A stretch of 64,000 nt of DNA from Zanthoxylum bungeanum (GCA_019454045.1 SKCR01023749.1:124001-188000), one strand, 5' to 3'; shown: positions 12,118 through 25,175, numbered from the stretch's first letter. Translations and numbers: made by a program. The notes: generated by a model not told the origin, from the letters alone.

Positions 12118-12840
12118 AACATATAATTTTTATCAACAAATATTCAGTTTAAATTATTAAATATGTAAACTCTGTTAATAAACATGAAATTTTTCAAAAC
12201 ATGATATTAGTTACATATTTATTGGTACAATTTACACGTTTAATAATTTAAGTTGTATATCCAATATTAAAAATTACATATTTTATACCAAAAATATTCA
12301 ATATCTTAGGAACCTTAACATTGGCCAATTAATAATCAATTTCCACCATACCTTGCTTTTTTCCTCTTTTACTATTTGATTTGTTTTGACATTATTGTCT
12401 TCACTTCATGCACCTCCTCTTTTCTATTGACTTTTGGGGCGGCTAGATAATTAATAATCAATTTCCACCGTGGCACCGTTTAAACATCTGTCCCAACAAA
12501 TCAAATAGTAAAAGAGGCGGTGCATGAAATGAAGACGGTTCTAAACATTAGTAAAATATTTAATTATTGTACAATAATTAAATAAACAGAATGCAAATGA
12601 TGTGAAGCCACTAAAATTAAAAAAGAAGTGACGGGAATTCAATTTAATTAACTAAACAAATAAGAAACACATTGAAAATATTCATTTGATTTTTGATCTC
12701 AGACGAGGGTGGGATATTAAAAAAATAATAAAAATAAACGATAATCAATATATAAATATTAGAGGGAAGTGTCAATATCCATAAAAATAAATGTATTGAC
12801 GAACCTAACCCTAAGAGAATTCCAAGAGAGGGTAGCGTAT
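12118..12840. other. Intergenic region upstream of DUF247 copy 1, local repeats
   Basis: No gene is visible. A 21-bp phrase (AATTAATAATCAATTTCCACC) occurs at about 12336 and 12448. Sequence around 12365-12425 is partly repeated in inverted form at 12483-12530 (shared AACAAATCAAATAGTA and its complement). This looks like a small rearranged foldback element. The last part should contain the promoter of DUF247 copy 1. Confidence 0.45.
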
Positions 12841-12864
12841 CCTTCTTCTCAAAACGTTCTTCAG

Positions 12865-13401
12865 GTAGTTAAATTTAATATTGCTCCTTTTGCTTTAATT
12901 TTTTATGTATCTTTTTTTATTTTGTATTTTAAAAAAAACTAAAAAATTATATAATGTGTTATTAAATATCCAATATGGTTACAGCTACTTCTTCTCCCTG
13001 AATATATATGCGGCATATTATCATTTACAATCTTGAATTTCTTTAATTAAAATCGAATCAAATCTCTGAGGGAAGAGATCTTATAATTTTAGTGGCATCA
13101 TAAGTTCTTAGTATACTTTTTTTATTAATTTGTTTTCACTTTATAAACACTTCAATATAAAACATGCTAATCAAATCTCTGTTCTTCGAGGTGTGAACCA
13201 TATAAAATTATTGTTTTCATTATTATATAATAATTGGAGCGAGTTTGTTCATAAAATAAGATTGTTGTTTCGAAAATTGTGAAACGACGAATGCTACTTC
13301 ACTTCACATTTTGTGCAATATCTGGAAATATATTTGAGGGTAGATATTATATCTTGATTATTATATTCACCTTTTAGTTTTATTTGTTGCTCGATTTTTA
13401 G
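12865..13401 (+). other. Probable 5'-UTR intron of DUF247 copy 1
   Basis: A donor (TTCAG|GTAGTT at 12864/12865) and an acceptor (TTTTTAG|GAG at 13401) frame an AT-rich interval directly before the start codon at 13411. Both sites are conserved in copy 2 (48659 and 49024). The intron is inferred, not proven. Confidence 0.55.
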
Positions 13402-13410
13402 GAGTTGGAG

Positions 13411-14058
13411 ATGGCAAATAATAATAATAATGACTTCATAACATTTGCTTTTATCAAAAAACGCAAAGAATTGATACTCGACTTTGAGGAAAAGTTGGAG
13501 CCACAACTTCAGTGTTCTATTTACCGAGTTCCTAAACATCTCCGCAAAATGAATGTAGCAGCCTACACTCCGCAGGTAATCTCAATAGGCCCTCTTCATC
13601 ATTCTAACAAAGAATTATGTGCTATGGAAAAACAGAAGATAGGATTTGTAAGTGAGTTCGGCAATCGAATCAAAGAGGAGACGTGGCAGAAATTTATAAA
13701 CTTCATAGATAAGGAAGAAGTTATCCGTAAATGCCATGCAGAGATGCCTAAGAAAAAGTTTGACAAGAAGAAGTTTATAGAGATGATTTTATATGATGCT
13801 GTGTTTATCATTGAGTATTTATTGAGGCACCCTCAGATTTACAATGAATTTTCGATGAGTAACCTACGACGAGTAAGAGTTTCTATTAAGACGGACTTGT
13901 TATTACTGGAAATCAGCTTCTATTCTTCGTTCTTGAGGGACTATATAAGTTAGCCTTCTCCGAACATGTTGGAGTGTATCCTCCCTTCTTTCAACTTGCT
14001 TTTCAATTTTTCTTGTGCGATATGTTGTATAAAATGTCTCAAGAGAAGGAAAATAAAT
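13411..14058 (+). pseudogene. DUF247 copy 1, 5' half (pseudogene)
   Basis: This encodes the N-terminal half of a plant DUF247 protein, a family of about 430-480 residues that usually ends in a membrane helix and whose biochemical role is mostly unknown. Recognisable stretches are IYRVPKHLRK, YTPQVISIGPLHH and the segment around EMILYDAVFIIEYLLR. The start ATG at 13411 follows a probable intron acceptor. One A is missing near 13909 compared with copy 2 (49034-50356), which shifts the frame and stops translation at 13953; downstream sequence in the shifted frame still reads like the family (PPFFQLAFQF). Similarity to copy 2 ends at about 14058, where nested retrotransposons begin. The matching 3' end resumes at 30692. 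Roughly 440 bp of the gene present in copy 2 is absent, so the insertion came with a deletion. Confidence 0.85.
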
Positions 14059-14093
14059 TTTCCGGATCGTTGTTGTGCTTTATATTTTTCATA

Positions 14094-14437
14094 CGAACAT
14101 TTTATTTGATGTTTAATCATGGATCGTTGTTGTGCTTTATATTTTTCATATTTTTCTTTTATTTTCCTCGTTAGACCCTAATGAGAGTTCCCTCTTAAGG
14201 TCTGACACCCTTGTGATATGATGGGCTTGTTTATCGCACATCAGAGTCTTTTCAGACTTTCTCGCCAGACAGTGATAGGTATATACCCATTGGATCCGGT
14301 TTTTCAAATCTGGGTACCCAGATAGGTTTGTCAGAGCCACCGTCCTCCGTCAGACTCTGTTAAGCGATTACTATTTGGGTCTGACGTTCTGGAACTTTCA
14401 TGCCATGATGGGTATTTCTATTATACATAATAGTTTT
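14094..14437 (+). repeat. Left arm of a 0.34-kb inverted repeat (with 16077-16415)
   Basis: About 344 bp reads as the reverse complement of 16077-16415 at high identity. The arm includes the first units of the 98-bp tandem array. A short direct duplication (GGATCGTTGTTGTGCTTTAT at 14064 and again near 14119) lies at its outer edge. Confidence 0.85.
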
Positions 14438-15290
14438 ATTTTTCCCGTCAGACCTTGATAGGCATTTCCACAGTAGGGTCTGACGCTTTGAAATATTATT
14501 GCTATGATGAATTTTCCTACCATACATCATAGTCTTATTTTTCTGTGTTAGACCCGACAAATATTTCCACTTTAGGGTCTGATACTTAAGAACTTCATGT
14601 TTTGATGGATTTTTCTGCAATAATTAGAGTCTTCTTTGTAGAGTCATACCCTGATAGGCATTCTCTCTTTAGGGTCTGGCATCTAGAAATTTCTTGCTCT
14701 GATGGTTTTTTCTACCATACATTAGAGTCTTATCTGTCGTGTTACACCCTGATAGGCATTCCCTTTTTAGGGTTTGACATCCAGAAACTTCATACTCTGG
14801 TGGATTTTTCTACCATACATCAAAGTCTCCATTTTCGTATCAGACCCTAATAGGCATTCCCTATTTAGGATATGCCAAGCAGAAACTTCATGATTTGATG
14901 AGTTTTTCTACCATACATCAAAGTCCTCTTGTTTTTGTCAGACCTTGTTAGGTGTTCCCTTTTTAGGGTTTAAATCTAGAAACTTCATGCTCTGATGGGT
15001 TTTTTCTACCATACATCATAGTTTTCTTTGTCGTGCCAGACCTTGATAGGCATTTCTCTTTAGGGTCTAACGTCTACAAACTTCATGCTTTGATAGGTTT
15101 TCAAACCATACATCAGAGTCTTCCCGTTCTTGTCAGACCCTGATAAGTGTTCCCTCTTTAGCATCTGACATCTAGGAAATTCATGCTCTGATGGGGTTTT
15201 CTATCATATATCAAAGTATTCTTTGCCATGTCAAACCCTAATAGACATTCCCTCTTTGGGGTCTACCATCTAGAAACTCTATGCTCTAAT
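14168..15290 (-). repeat. ~98-bp tandem repeat array, about 12 units, with hairpins
   Basis: Units start near 14168, 14263, 14352, 14449, 14549, 14644, 14742, 14842, 14939, 15037, 15134 and 15232, a spacing of 89-100 bp. A typical unit holds two dyads: TCAGACCCT paired with AGGGTCTGA, and CTCTGATG paired with CATCAGAG. At 14446-14454 and 14477-14485 the first dyad is a perfect 9-bp stem. The array ends at the primer site of LTR B, so on the minus strand it forms the leader of that element. Confidence 0.85.
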
Positions 15291-15294
15291 ACCA
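15283..15294 (-). promoter_or_regulatory. Primer-binding site of element B
   Basis: On the minus strand it reads TGGTATTAGAGC, one base off the standard initiator-Met primer site. It lies three bases from the TGTTGGGG terminus at 15298 and sets the orientation of B as minus. Confidence 0.7.
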
Positions 15295-15297
15295 TAC

Positions 15298-16076
15298 TGT
15301 TGGGGCAGATATGGAACCCTTAGGGTCTGATCGTTATCCCGCGCAGCGAAAGTGGTTCTAACCCTTTGATATCTAGTATGGGTGTATTTTAAATATTTTT
15401 ATGTAAAACTAAATTTTTTTTCGAGTTTGTCGGTAAAAATCGGGACCCAAACGAAGTCCGAAAACTCTGAAACGTAGAAAATTAAGTTTTAGTATGTATC
15501 GGCTCTGTACGTTGCAATGCTAGAGCTTGAGGCTCTAAAGTGCGAGAGCAACAGCGAGAGCTAAACGTCTCAGCCTTGTGGCATAGAATGGTTTGCGTCA
15601 CGATGCTCCTTGGTCAGATGCTCGATGTCGCAAAGCTGAGTCACGACGTTGAGGGGTCAGAGTCATGACACTACCCTAGGCAGTGAGCAATTTTCTACTT
15701 CAAACCAATACAACTAGCATACTTGTATTCTAAATACTTATATGTATTTGTTCTAAATCAAAACACAAACATATTTAGAATCCCACTATGAAATGTCTCG
15801 TGAACAATTCTAGTTCACCTAAAGGTGGTCAAATGATTCTAGAATGGTAGTCATAGCTCTAAGCTTTAATCTAGAGTTTCAAACTCTTATTAATTGTTCC
15901 ATGTCCAACATGAATTTCTTTGACCTAATTAATAAGCATATTGTGTTTATACTTCCAAAGCATCCTAACACAATTTATTAGTCTTATTTCAACTTTAAGC
16001 TATGTAATCATGCATCCAATACATAATTCATCACTATATATCTCACTAATGAAAAACATATCTTAAGAAAAAAAAA
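15298..16076 (-). mobile_element. Partial LTR of element B
   Basis: The LTR terminus (TGTTGGGG on the plus strand) follows the primer site. The sequence then runs about 780 bp before being cut by the inverted-repeat arm at 16077. It begins like LTR A but differs in the rest, so it is another family. No gag or pol belonging to B is present; its leader runs directly into the DUF247 gene on the left. Confidence 0.6.
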
Positions 16077-16415
16077 CTATTATGTATAATAGAAATACCC
16101 ATCATGGCATGAAAGTTCCAGAACGCAGACCCAAATAGTAATCGCTTAACAGAGTCTGACGGAGGACGAAGGCTCTGAAAAACCTATCTGGGTACCCAGA
16201 TTAGAAAAATCGGATCCAATGGGTATATACCTATCACAGTCTGGCGAGAAAGTCTGAAAAGACACTGATGTGCGATAAACAAGCCCATCATATCACAAAG
16301 GTGTCAGACCTTAAGAGGGAACGCTTATTAGGGTCTAACGAGGAAAATAAAAGAAAAATATGAAAAATATAAAGCACAACAACGATCCATGATTAAACAT
16401 TAAATAAAATGTTCG
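16077..16415 (-). repeat. Right arm of the 0.34-kb inverted repeat
   Basis: Reverse complement of 14094-14437. The two arms surround 1.6 kb containing most of the 98-bp array and LTR B. The right arm joins the truncated LTR A at about 16416-16430. Confidence 0.85.
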
Positions 16416-16423
16416 AATGACAT

Positions 16424-18572
16424 CCATTAAACAATTTCCGGAAATTGTTTCAACTCCCAGTACAAATCCATTACATTCGTATGACATCAAAATCATCACA
16501 TAATTTCCAGTTTCAACAGATCTGATCAGCAAACCAAAATTATCCATTTTCATGCTTTTAAATCCAAAATTTCAAGATTAATCAAATTAATCACCACACC
16601 AAATCAAGTCACCACACATATGAATCACTCTAGAACAATTCTAGGCATAATTAGAGTGGTTATCACACTCTAGAATGGCAACAAAATTTTCAACAACAAT
16701 TTGAACAAATTGGATACAAAATTACATTAATTTCATCCAATAAACACTTCACACATGTTTATTCTTCCTTCTCCACCATCCAACAACAAAAGCCCCAAAT
16801 TTTCACAAGTAAAGGAACCCTAGAATTTTTCTAAGAACTCAAGAAATAAGAAACAAGCTTTCTAGACTTTAGGATGTAGAGAATTACCTTTAAAACTCAT
16901 GAATCCTTAAGCTTTCTTTAAGTTTCCTTTAATTTTTTTCATGGATTTTGAAACAAATTTCTCAAACCCACTTTTTTAGGGCTATGGATGTTGATGATGA
17001 TGATGAATAGAATAAGAAAACATTTTTCTCTTTTATTCTTATAATGGACGAAAATTAAGGGATTTTGGGGCATTTTTGTCTTTATAATTTTAATCAAATT
17101 AAAGTCAAATGAAAACTTTATATTATCAAATCAAAATTGACATATAAAAAGATTAATGAATGCATGCCATTAGCTCCAATAATATCTTGCCATTTATCAT
17201 ACTAATTATGATAAATTGGATATGATATTAAAATATCAATTTTTTAATTATTTAACAATTAAATGATTAAATAATTAATCAACAAACATATATGTATTTT
17301 ATTTAGAATAAATAACAAATATATATATATATTTATGGCATGTATCAAAATCTCATTTGATGAATAATTAATGTGTGTCTAATCGTATTATGTATCAAAT
17401 ATAAATACACAAAATTATTAGCGGACAAAATCCCGTAATGTATGTGTTATCGTTTATGATTAAACGATCTGAATTAACTCATTTAATTCGATGAAGTATT
17501 ATGACTAATCTGTATTATTCATATCGAGTTGTCCAAGTGCTAAAGGAGTACACTTCATATTGTGGGACTCTTTAAGTTTAGGTCTATCTGTCACGAAATC
17601 CAATTGCGTCTCCATAATCCACCCACTCATGAATTATGACGATCACGGATAATCTCGCTAAACTATGCAAGTCGAGGTCATAGCATACGTATAATCCCTC
17701 CGTCACAGGCTATCCGTATTATACTTGGGATATAGATCAGAAAGTCAAATTTGTTCTGTATAATACAGTCGACTTTTCAATTTACGATCTCTAAATAACA
17801 CTCGGAACTAGTTTCCGATATTATACCACGGTCATGGATTTACTAGATCATAAACACGTGAGGATGCCTATGCCCTGTACACAGGACTGACAGATCCTAT
17901 CTTGATACGCACAGGATATCATGAGCATCAGTCCACACCTAACGAACAGACGGAGGTCTGATCATAACTAGATCGTTGACGTGACTGCCATCAAAGTGTG
18001 GAGGATAACTCATATATCTACAGTGGTATCTCAAGTCGAAGGACCACTATGCTCGCTTAACTCGAGAAGGTTCCTATTGACGTTGGTGTACCATCTATTA
18101 GGAAACCTTCGGTGAGTCGTTCAGTGTCTTATCAAATAAACACTTACATGTCTATACGAGTCTCCCGAGATTCATGATTCATTGGGATAAACCATCGGAC
18201 CAAGTCATGATATACGACATGTACTGGTCTTAGTGGATTTTACTAACCGACCCATGTTAGTAAATCTTGACCAGGAACTTTATTTAAGGATATACAACTA
18301 ATAATACATTTCCCAATGTCAATTACAAACTACGTTGTAACTACGCATTATACTGTAAATCCTAAGGTCTTTGTCTAATATACACGTATCACTGAACCAG
18401 ATTCAGTTTCGATCTAATCGTAATCCGATATATAATCTCAATTAGATCGAATAGGTGTATAAAAGACAATGGTGCTACCATTAAAATTTGTAATGTTATG
18501 GAAACGAACGGCTCGTATTCTGAATTTACATAAATACGATCCGGATTGGCACTCAGAGCACTAACCCTAATA
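16424..18572 (-). mobile_element. 3' LTR of large-LTR element A (truncated)
   Basis: This is a near copy of 23165-24692 joined to 30101-30691, the other LTR of A. Roughly the first 400 bp present in the right copy (22760-23165) is missing. The inner terminus reads CCCTAATA where the right copy has CCCTAACA. On the minus strand it is preceded by the polypurine tract AGTGGGAGAAAT. Near 17884-17934 a nested dyad (GGACTGA/TCAGTCC outside, ATCCT/AGGAT inside) is visible. Confidence 0.85.
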
Positions 18573-18590
18573 ATTTCTCCCACTTGCTCT
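18573..18590 (-). promoter_or_regulatory. Polypurine tract of element A
   Basis: On the minus strand it reads AGAGCAAGTGGGAGAAAT directly before the LTR start. This is the expected plus-strand primer for reverse transcription and confirms a minus orientation for A. Confidence 0.75.
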
Positions 18591-21500
18591 AGTGCCAATC
18601 CATGGTATCGTATACACATCTTCAATATCTGCTTTAACAAATCGAGTCTGCCCAACAAAATCAACCGTTTTCCCTAAGAAGCATCATTTATATTTTGTAG
18701 AATCAAATTCCACATCAATATGACTCATATGTTATATCAGTATTGTGCTACAGCTGCTGAGTTGTCTAAGTATATATGAATCAAATCCAAAATACTTTGA
18801 GACAATCGCATGCACAAAACTAATATCAACACTTCTAATCATTGAGGTCACTTTGCAACTTCGTAAGTCAATACTTCAAAAGTTGCAACTGATTCCACTA
18901 GTTTTGTAGAATCAATAGTGAAACTCCCACTGCATCTTTTCTGACTTTATATGACATAAACCATCTAATGTCATAATTAGAATCAAAACTAATCTGATCT
19001 TATGGTTGCTGACTAAATTCTCCATGAATTAGAAACTCATTCTTAGTATCTCAAAGATCACAAAGAACTTATTTCTAGAACCATCCTATGGTCTGCAGCA
19101 TATCAAAATGACTTGAAACAATTACAATTAAATTGATATCTTTAATCGCACATAACATAGTATTCAATACGCCATCATCCTATGATGCATAAGATTGATA
19201 GAAATTCCAATCAATCTACCTTTCGACAAAGGAATCATCCTCTACGAAAGATGTATACTATATACATAAAAGACATGTTAACTGTCAAACAATTATACTA
19301 ATTTTCATATAAATAGTCTTAATATGTCAGTTATTAGATCGTATCTAATATGCGACTAATGGGAGTATCTCACAAGTCTCTCAGTTTTATATCTTATAAA
19401 AAACCTTATATCAAATATATCAGAGACAACTTCCACTACTTTCACGGAGAAAAGGAAGACTTAGGATATATAATGCTGGAAATAATTTTTACGCTCCCAC
19501 TGACTCCTGTGACAAAAACATATCTCTATACTTCGATAAAACCAGACAATCTGACTGATATCAAAATCAGAGAAAACATATTTCCGGATAGCTTATCTGA
19601 GTCTACAATAGGCTCCATAAACAAGTATATCAAACTGTGATCTTAGCAGAATACAAACTCTATGGCCATTCTAGAATGAATTCTTCAAACAAAGAAATCA
19701 CAAAGGATTTCTTATTCGAAGAAATCACTCAAGAACACCACTTTGCATTCTTTAGCCAAAACACACGGTTTAATATCGACATTAACCAACAGATCCTTAA
19801 TTGTTCAATTAGTGTAACTAGAGACAGGTTTCCTCAGAATTGATAATAGATTACTGAATATAACCTTTCTCACTGTCATACTATAAAGGTCAAACCTTTA
19901 CAGGTTCACTTCGCCTTCGCTGCGCAAATATTTTGCACATCTCATGAACAATTCATGATGAAAGCCTAATCAAGTTCTAAACTTGATTGTAGTAAGCCAT
20001 GAACAATCTTAATCTTTGGTTAAATGCCTAGTTCCGGAATCGATATCAAATATCGCTCCCACTATAAGTCATAGGATAATTTTCTTCAATAAGAAAACAA
20101 CAGAATCATTAAGTATCAAATACTTTGTAAATGATTCTGACATCTTTTTGGACTTATACAGAAGTCGTCTAAGGGTCTTTTCATCTTATTAATTACGTAG
20201 TTCCATTGCAGTTTATCACTCTCTCATTTAACTTCATTAAGTCAAGTCCTTTCTACAATTGTCAACATCCAATGTCGACCACCAAGTAATAAAATAATTT
20301 TATTACTCAGGATCATAGAAAAGATATTCTATCAAATAGAATACAATATTCTATTAAATAGAATAAATGATAAACGTTTTCACTCGTACCTTCGAGGCAA
20401 AAAATACTTTCAATTATATAACCATTATACAAAAGAAAGATTCAAATCTTAAACTTTTCAAAATTTGAATTTTCTACTATATATATCATATATGTAATTG
20501 TAGAAACAAATGGAACCTTAATTAAAGAGATGAATTAGTGTTTCTAGAGCATAACCCCAAGAGTATTGAAAACTAATTCGATAACACTCAATATCAACGA
20601 ATCAAATCATATAAGATTCAATAACTACCACTTACCAATTCCATCAAAATGGAATTGCGGAAGTTTATATTGAGTAAGAATCTTATTCATTAAATAACTT
20701 GAGAACTAATTGCCTTAAATTCATGCATTTGATCAAATCAAACACCTTCGAACAATTCAAAGATGAGCAATGAATTTCTAAAGATACAATTTTCAACACT
20801 GCAGATAAAATATCTTTGAACTATTCAAAATATTCTATCCGAGTTTCATTAGAAACATATTGACAGTTCTTGAACAATTCAAGACATTCAACATGTTTTC
20901 TATTAGAAACACGTAACTAAGTCATGACAATTCATTAACTCGGTTACGGGATAAAGAAAACTATCTAAGGAAATTTCTTAATTCATTAAACTATACACAT
21001 CCAATGTATTAGTTTAATAAATTAGTGGTCCAATGACAATCATCGGTTAAATGAGATTTAATCACAACCTGAATACAATATTCATTAAATGGTTAAAGAT
21101 ATATGGTGTGAACTCATATCAAACCATCCTTTACCATATGGAACAAGCATCCAATGCTTTTATGATAAAATCTTATAAAGTACAATTCTAAGTTATTTAC
21201 TTTACCGAATATTTTTCTTAATGTTTATATTTAATTAATGACACTACTAGTTGTACTAAAATATGTAACAACTGTTTATACAGAACAAGTAATTATCCAA
21301 TAGTCACAAGTTCTGATATCAAATATCAAAACAGTTATTGAACATTATTTTAAATAACTAGACAGGAGATATGGTATCTAATACCTACAGTTGTCGTATT
21401 ATGAGAATCGATATTCTCTGTACACAACTATACGTATCTCCTTTCTTTAGCTTTATAATTTACGTTCAATTATTCACAACGATTGCAAATAATTGATTAG

Positions 21501-22082
21501 CAAACTGTGTCAAACACACGACTTCTAAAAATCGCTAAAGCCAAGAAATGTCATTATAAAATAAATAAATACTAAAGGGGTTCTCTTAATGCCAGTCAAG
21601 AATCTCGAGACATGAACTGATCCGTGTCAATTCTTACTGCATAAGAAACAGTTCTTTCACAAATAATATCCTAAACTGGATATCTATTTAGATTACCTAA
21701 TCGCGACTTGGAAACTAAGTCACAAACCATCTTGATTTTCCAAGAAAATCGGAACAACAGTTCCCGATGGTTTGAACTAATCTAACATATCTAAGTCTAC
21801 TGTCCTTCTAGAACCTATTCTAGAACTACGCAACCATAAGTAAAGTCAGAAAACCTATATATTCAGGTAATATACTATGCAGTGGATAAGAAGGATAAAT
21901 CTATAAACTATATAGATAAAAGGAAAACGAAAGTAGTAAATTCCATAAAATTACGCACCGCTTGAGTTATGGATTTTTTTTAACCCAGCAGTGTCTCCCA
22001 CTACTTTACATAATACTGTAATCCCTAATGGACAATGGGAATTCAATAATTAAATCGAATTCCATAATGAGAGTAGGATCCC

Positions 22083-22405
22083 ATGAATATATTTCGACTC
22101 ACAGCTTTGGCACGTTCTCGCCTACATATATTCATTAGGTAGACAACTCTTTGTCAATCACTCACTAGTGACTCCTGATTTTGGTCCTGACTGTTTCTCG
22201 CTGTGACAGCTTTGGCACGTTCACAGGAAGGCGTATCAAGGCTACACTTGTCAATGACAAACTCAAGCTACCGGTGTAGTCCTGACAGCTTTGGCTCGTT
22301 CAGGATTTCCACTTTCACTTGAATTTGTCTCTTATCAGATAAGTTCTACGGCGCAAATGAACTACCATCAACCATAACTGCACAGCTTTGGCACGATACA
22401 GTTAT
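22083..22405 (-). repeat. Four hairpins presenting a shared loop motif (element A leader)
   Basis: The motif ACAGCTTTGGCACGTT (minus strand AACGTGCCAAAGCTGT) occurs at 22101, 22206, 22285 and 22382 with few changes. Each copy is enclosed by a different perfect stem: ATGAATATAT/ATATATTCAT (22083-22092, 22126-22135), CTGTGA/TCACAG (22201-22206, 22221-22226), TCCTGA/TCAGGA (22280-22285, 22300-22305) and ATAACTG/CAGTTAT (22374-22380, 22399-22405). The loops are conserved and the stems are not, as in structured RNA. Confidence 0.8.
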
Positions 22406-22743
22406 AGCATCAGGAAATCATTTGCATCCGTACTGACAAGGCGGACCAAGAAACATGTATCCAATACACGTTACTTTACAACCATATTTAAAAGCGGGGA
22501 TTTTCCTACGGAAGTTAGAATCTACATCCAATGCAGAATTTTAATCTAAATCATTTTCTAAACATTTCAATTCAACCTTAGGGAATATAATTCAATCTAA
22601 CTATTAAATTTCATTACATTTCCGTTAGCGTCGAACTGAAAAGTAAAGAAACATATTTAGATAACTTGCATGTGTGAACATTAAAATTGGATTTCATATC
22701 AAATATCAAGCATGATTAATGTAATAGATGAAGCATCAGACCT

Positions 22744-22755
22744 GCTCTGATACCA
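22744..22755 (-). promoter_or_regulatory. Primer-binding site of element A
   Basis: On the minus strand it reads TGGTATCAGAGC, the initiator-Met primer site, four bases from the LTR terminus at 22760. Confidence 0.85.
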
Positions 22756-24692
22756 TTTTTGTTGGGGTTTTAGGGTCGGGGCGCAGCGGAAGCGCGGGTC
22801 TGGGCGAAATTAGTATTTTAAAACTTTTTCAAAATAACAAATAAATTATTCAATATGTAACATGAATAATCTATTCATATTTCACCTAAACCTATTTATT
22901 CAATATCAAATATCAACATAAATTTGGTTAAAACTCGCGAAACTTTTATGAAAACCGTTTTTCCACAAAATGGACTAAAATGTATTTTTGACCGAACAGA
23001 CTACCCGACACTTATAGAAACTGCCCAGGTCAGATCTAATAGTGTCGAGACAGTTCACGGGCTGCCCAAACAGTGACAATCACTATTTTCACAGCTGTCA
23101 CCCGGTTGGCTCAAAATCCACCCGCTAATGCCGTTTTTGGGCTGTTTTCGCTTATTTCAACTCCGAAACATTTTCCGGAAATTATTTCAACTCCCAAACA
23201 CATTCATTACATTCGTATGACATCAAAATCATCACATAATTTCCAGTTTCAACAGATCTGATCAGCAAACCAAAATTATCCATTTTCATGCTTTTAAATC
23301 CAAAATTTCAAGATTAATCAAATTAATCACCACACTAAATCAAGTCACCACACATATGAATCACTCTAGAACAATTCTAGGCATAATAAGAGTGGTTATC
23401 ACACTCTAGAATGGCAACAAAATTTTCAACAACAATTTGAACAAATTGGATACAAAAGTACATTAATTTCATCAAAAAACACTTCACACATGTTTATTCT
23501 TCCTTCTCCACCATCCAACAACAAAAGCCCCAAATTTTCACAAGTAAAGGAACCCTAGAATTTTTCTAACAACTCAAGAAATAAGAAACAAGCTTTCTAG
23601 ACTTTAGGATGTAGAGAATTACCTTTAAAACTCATGAATCCTTAAGCTTTCTTTAAGTTTCCTTCACTTTTCTTCATGGATTTCGAAACTAGTTCTCAAA
23701 CCCACTTTTTTAGGGCTATGGACGTTGATGATGAAGATGAATAGAATAAGAAAACATTTTTCTCTTTTATTCTTATAATGGACGAAAATTAAGGGATTTT
23801 GGGGCATTTTTGTCTTTATAATTTTATTCAAATTAAAGTCAAATGAAAACATTATATTATCAAATCAAAATTTGACATATAAAAAGCTTAATTAATGCAT
23901 GCCATTTGCTCCAATAATATCTTGCCATTTATCATACTAATTATGATAAATTGGATATGATATTAAAATATCAATATTTAATTATTTAACAATTAAATGA
24001 TTAAATAATTAATCCACAAACATATATGTATTTTATTTACAATAAATAACAAAATCTCATTTGATGAATAATTAATGTGTATCTAATCATATTATGTATC
24101 AAATACAAATACACAAAAATTATTAGCGAACAAAATCCCATAATGTCTGTGTATATTTTTTAACGATTAAACAATCTAAATTAACTCATTTAATTCGATG
24201 AAGTATTATGAATAATCTGTATTATTCATATCGGGTTGCCCAAGTTCTCAACGAGTACACTTCATATTGTGGGACTCTCTAAGTTTAGGTCTATCCGTCA
24301 TGAAATCCAATTTCGTGTCCATAATCCACCCACTCATGAATTATGACGACCACAGATAATCTCGCTAAACTATGCAAGTCGAGGTCATAGCATACGTATA
24401 ATCCCTCCGTCACAGGCTATCCGTATAATACCTGGGATATAGATCAGAACGTCAAATCTGTTCGGTATAATACAGTCGAATTTTCAATTTACGATCTCTA
24501 AATAACACTCGGAACTAGTTTCCGACATTATACCACGGCCATGGATTTACTAGATCATAAACACGTGAGGATTCCTATGCCCTGTACACAGGACTGACAG
24601 ATCCTATCTTGATACGCACAGGATATCATGGGCATCAGTCCACACCCAACGAACAGGCGAAGGTGTGATCATGACTAGATCGTTGACGTGAC

Positions 24693-25014
24693 TGTAGTGA
24701 AATACCGATCACTCTTGGAGTGTTTTGAGGAAAACCCGAATTGTATTTCTATTATTTCAAGAATAAAATACAAGAATTACAAAAGGAAACTCAAAAAACC
24801 TCAACACACTCTCTATACAACTTTCACACACTCACTGGATGATTAACACTGATCTGGGGGCTCAAATTTATAGTGCCAAAACCGTGTGAACAATGTCACA
24901 CGGTTTGGCAACTTATTCACAGCTTCATGTAAGCTGTTCAAAACACACACACATTGCTTTCAACTTTCGGCGCCTCTGGCTGGCAACCAAACAATGCCTG
25001 CTGGATCTTCAACA
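24693..25014 (-). repeat. 3' LTR of copia C
   Basis: Begins TGTAGTGAAATACC and ends GATCTTCAACA on the plus strand. It matches 29773-30095 closely. The bases after it, read on the minus strand (CTTCACCGATGGGGAGATT), form the polypurine tract. Confidence 0.9.
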
Positions 25015-25175
25015 AATCTCCCCATCGGTGAAGATTTATCCAAAAATCTGAGCCGACCATCAATCATCCAAATCGGATCCTCCAAAGGATCCTCCTCTGG
25101 CTGCATCTATATGACTGCCTACGTACCCTGAGTTGGGATCAAGCCAATCGTATTTCTCTGTATCTGAAATAATCA

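Larger units (their letters stand above)
18573..22743 (-). mobile_element. Internal region of element A, no coding capacity visible
   Basis: About 4.2 kb lies between the two LTRs of A. I find no long minus-strand frame and no reverse transcriptase, integrase or gag motif. With 2.5-kb LTRs this matches the layout of a large retrotransposon derivative (LARD): a non-autonomous element that depends on proteins made elsewhere. The right 0.7 kb, nearest the primer site, holds four hairpins with a shared loop. Plus-strand frames at 19350-19640 and 19637-19843 have no recognisable content. Confidence 0.65.

Noticed and set aside
14168..15290. Regular repeat spacing reminiscent of a CRISPR array
   Set aside because: Units are about 98 bp and contiguous, without unique spacers; the context is a plant retroelement leader.
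19350..19843. Two adjacent plus-strand frames inside element A
   Set aside because: Antisense to the element, low-complexity codon use, no recognisable motif.
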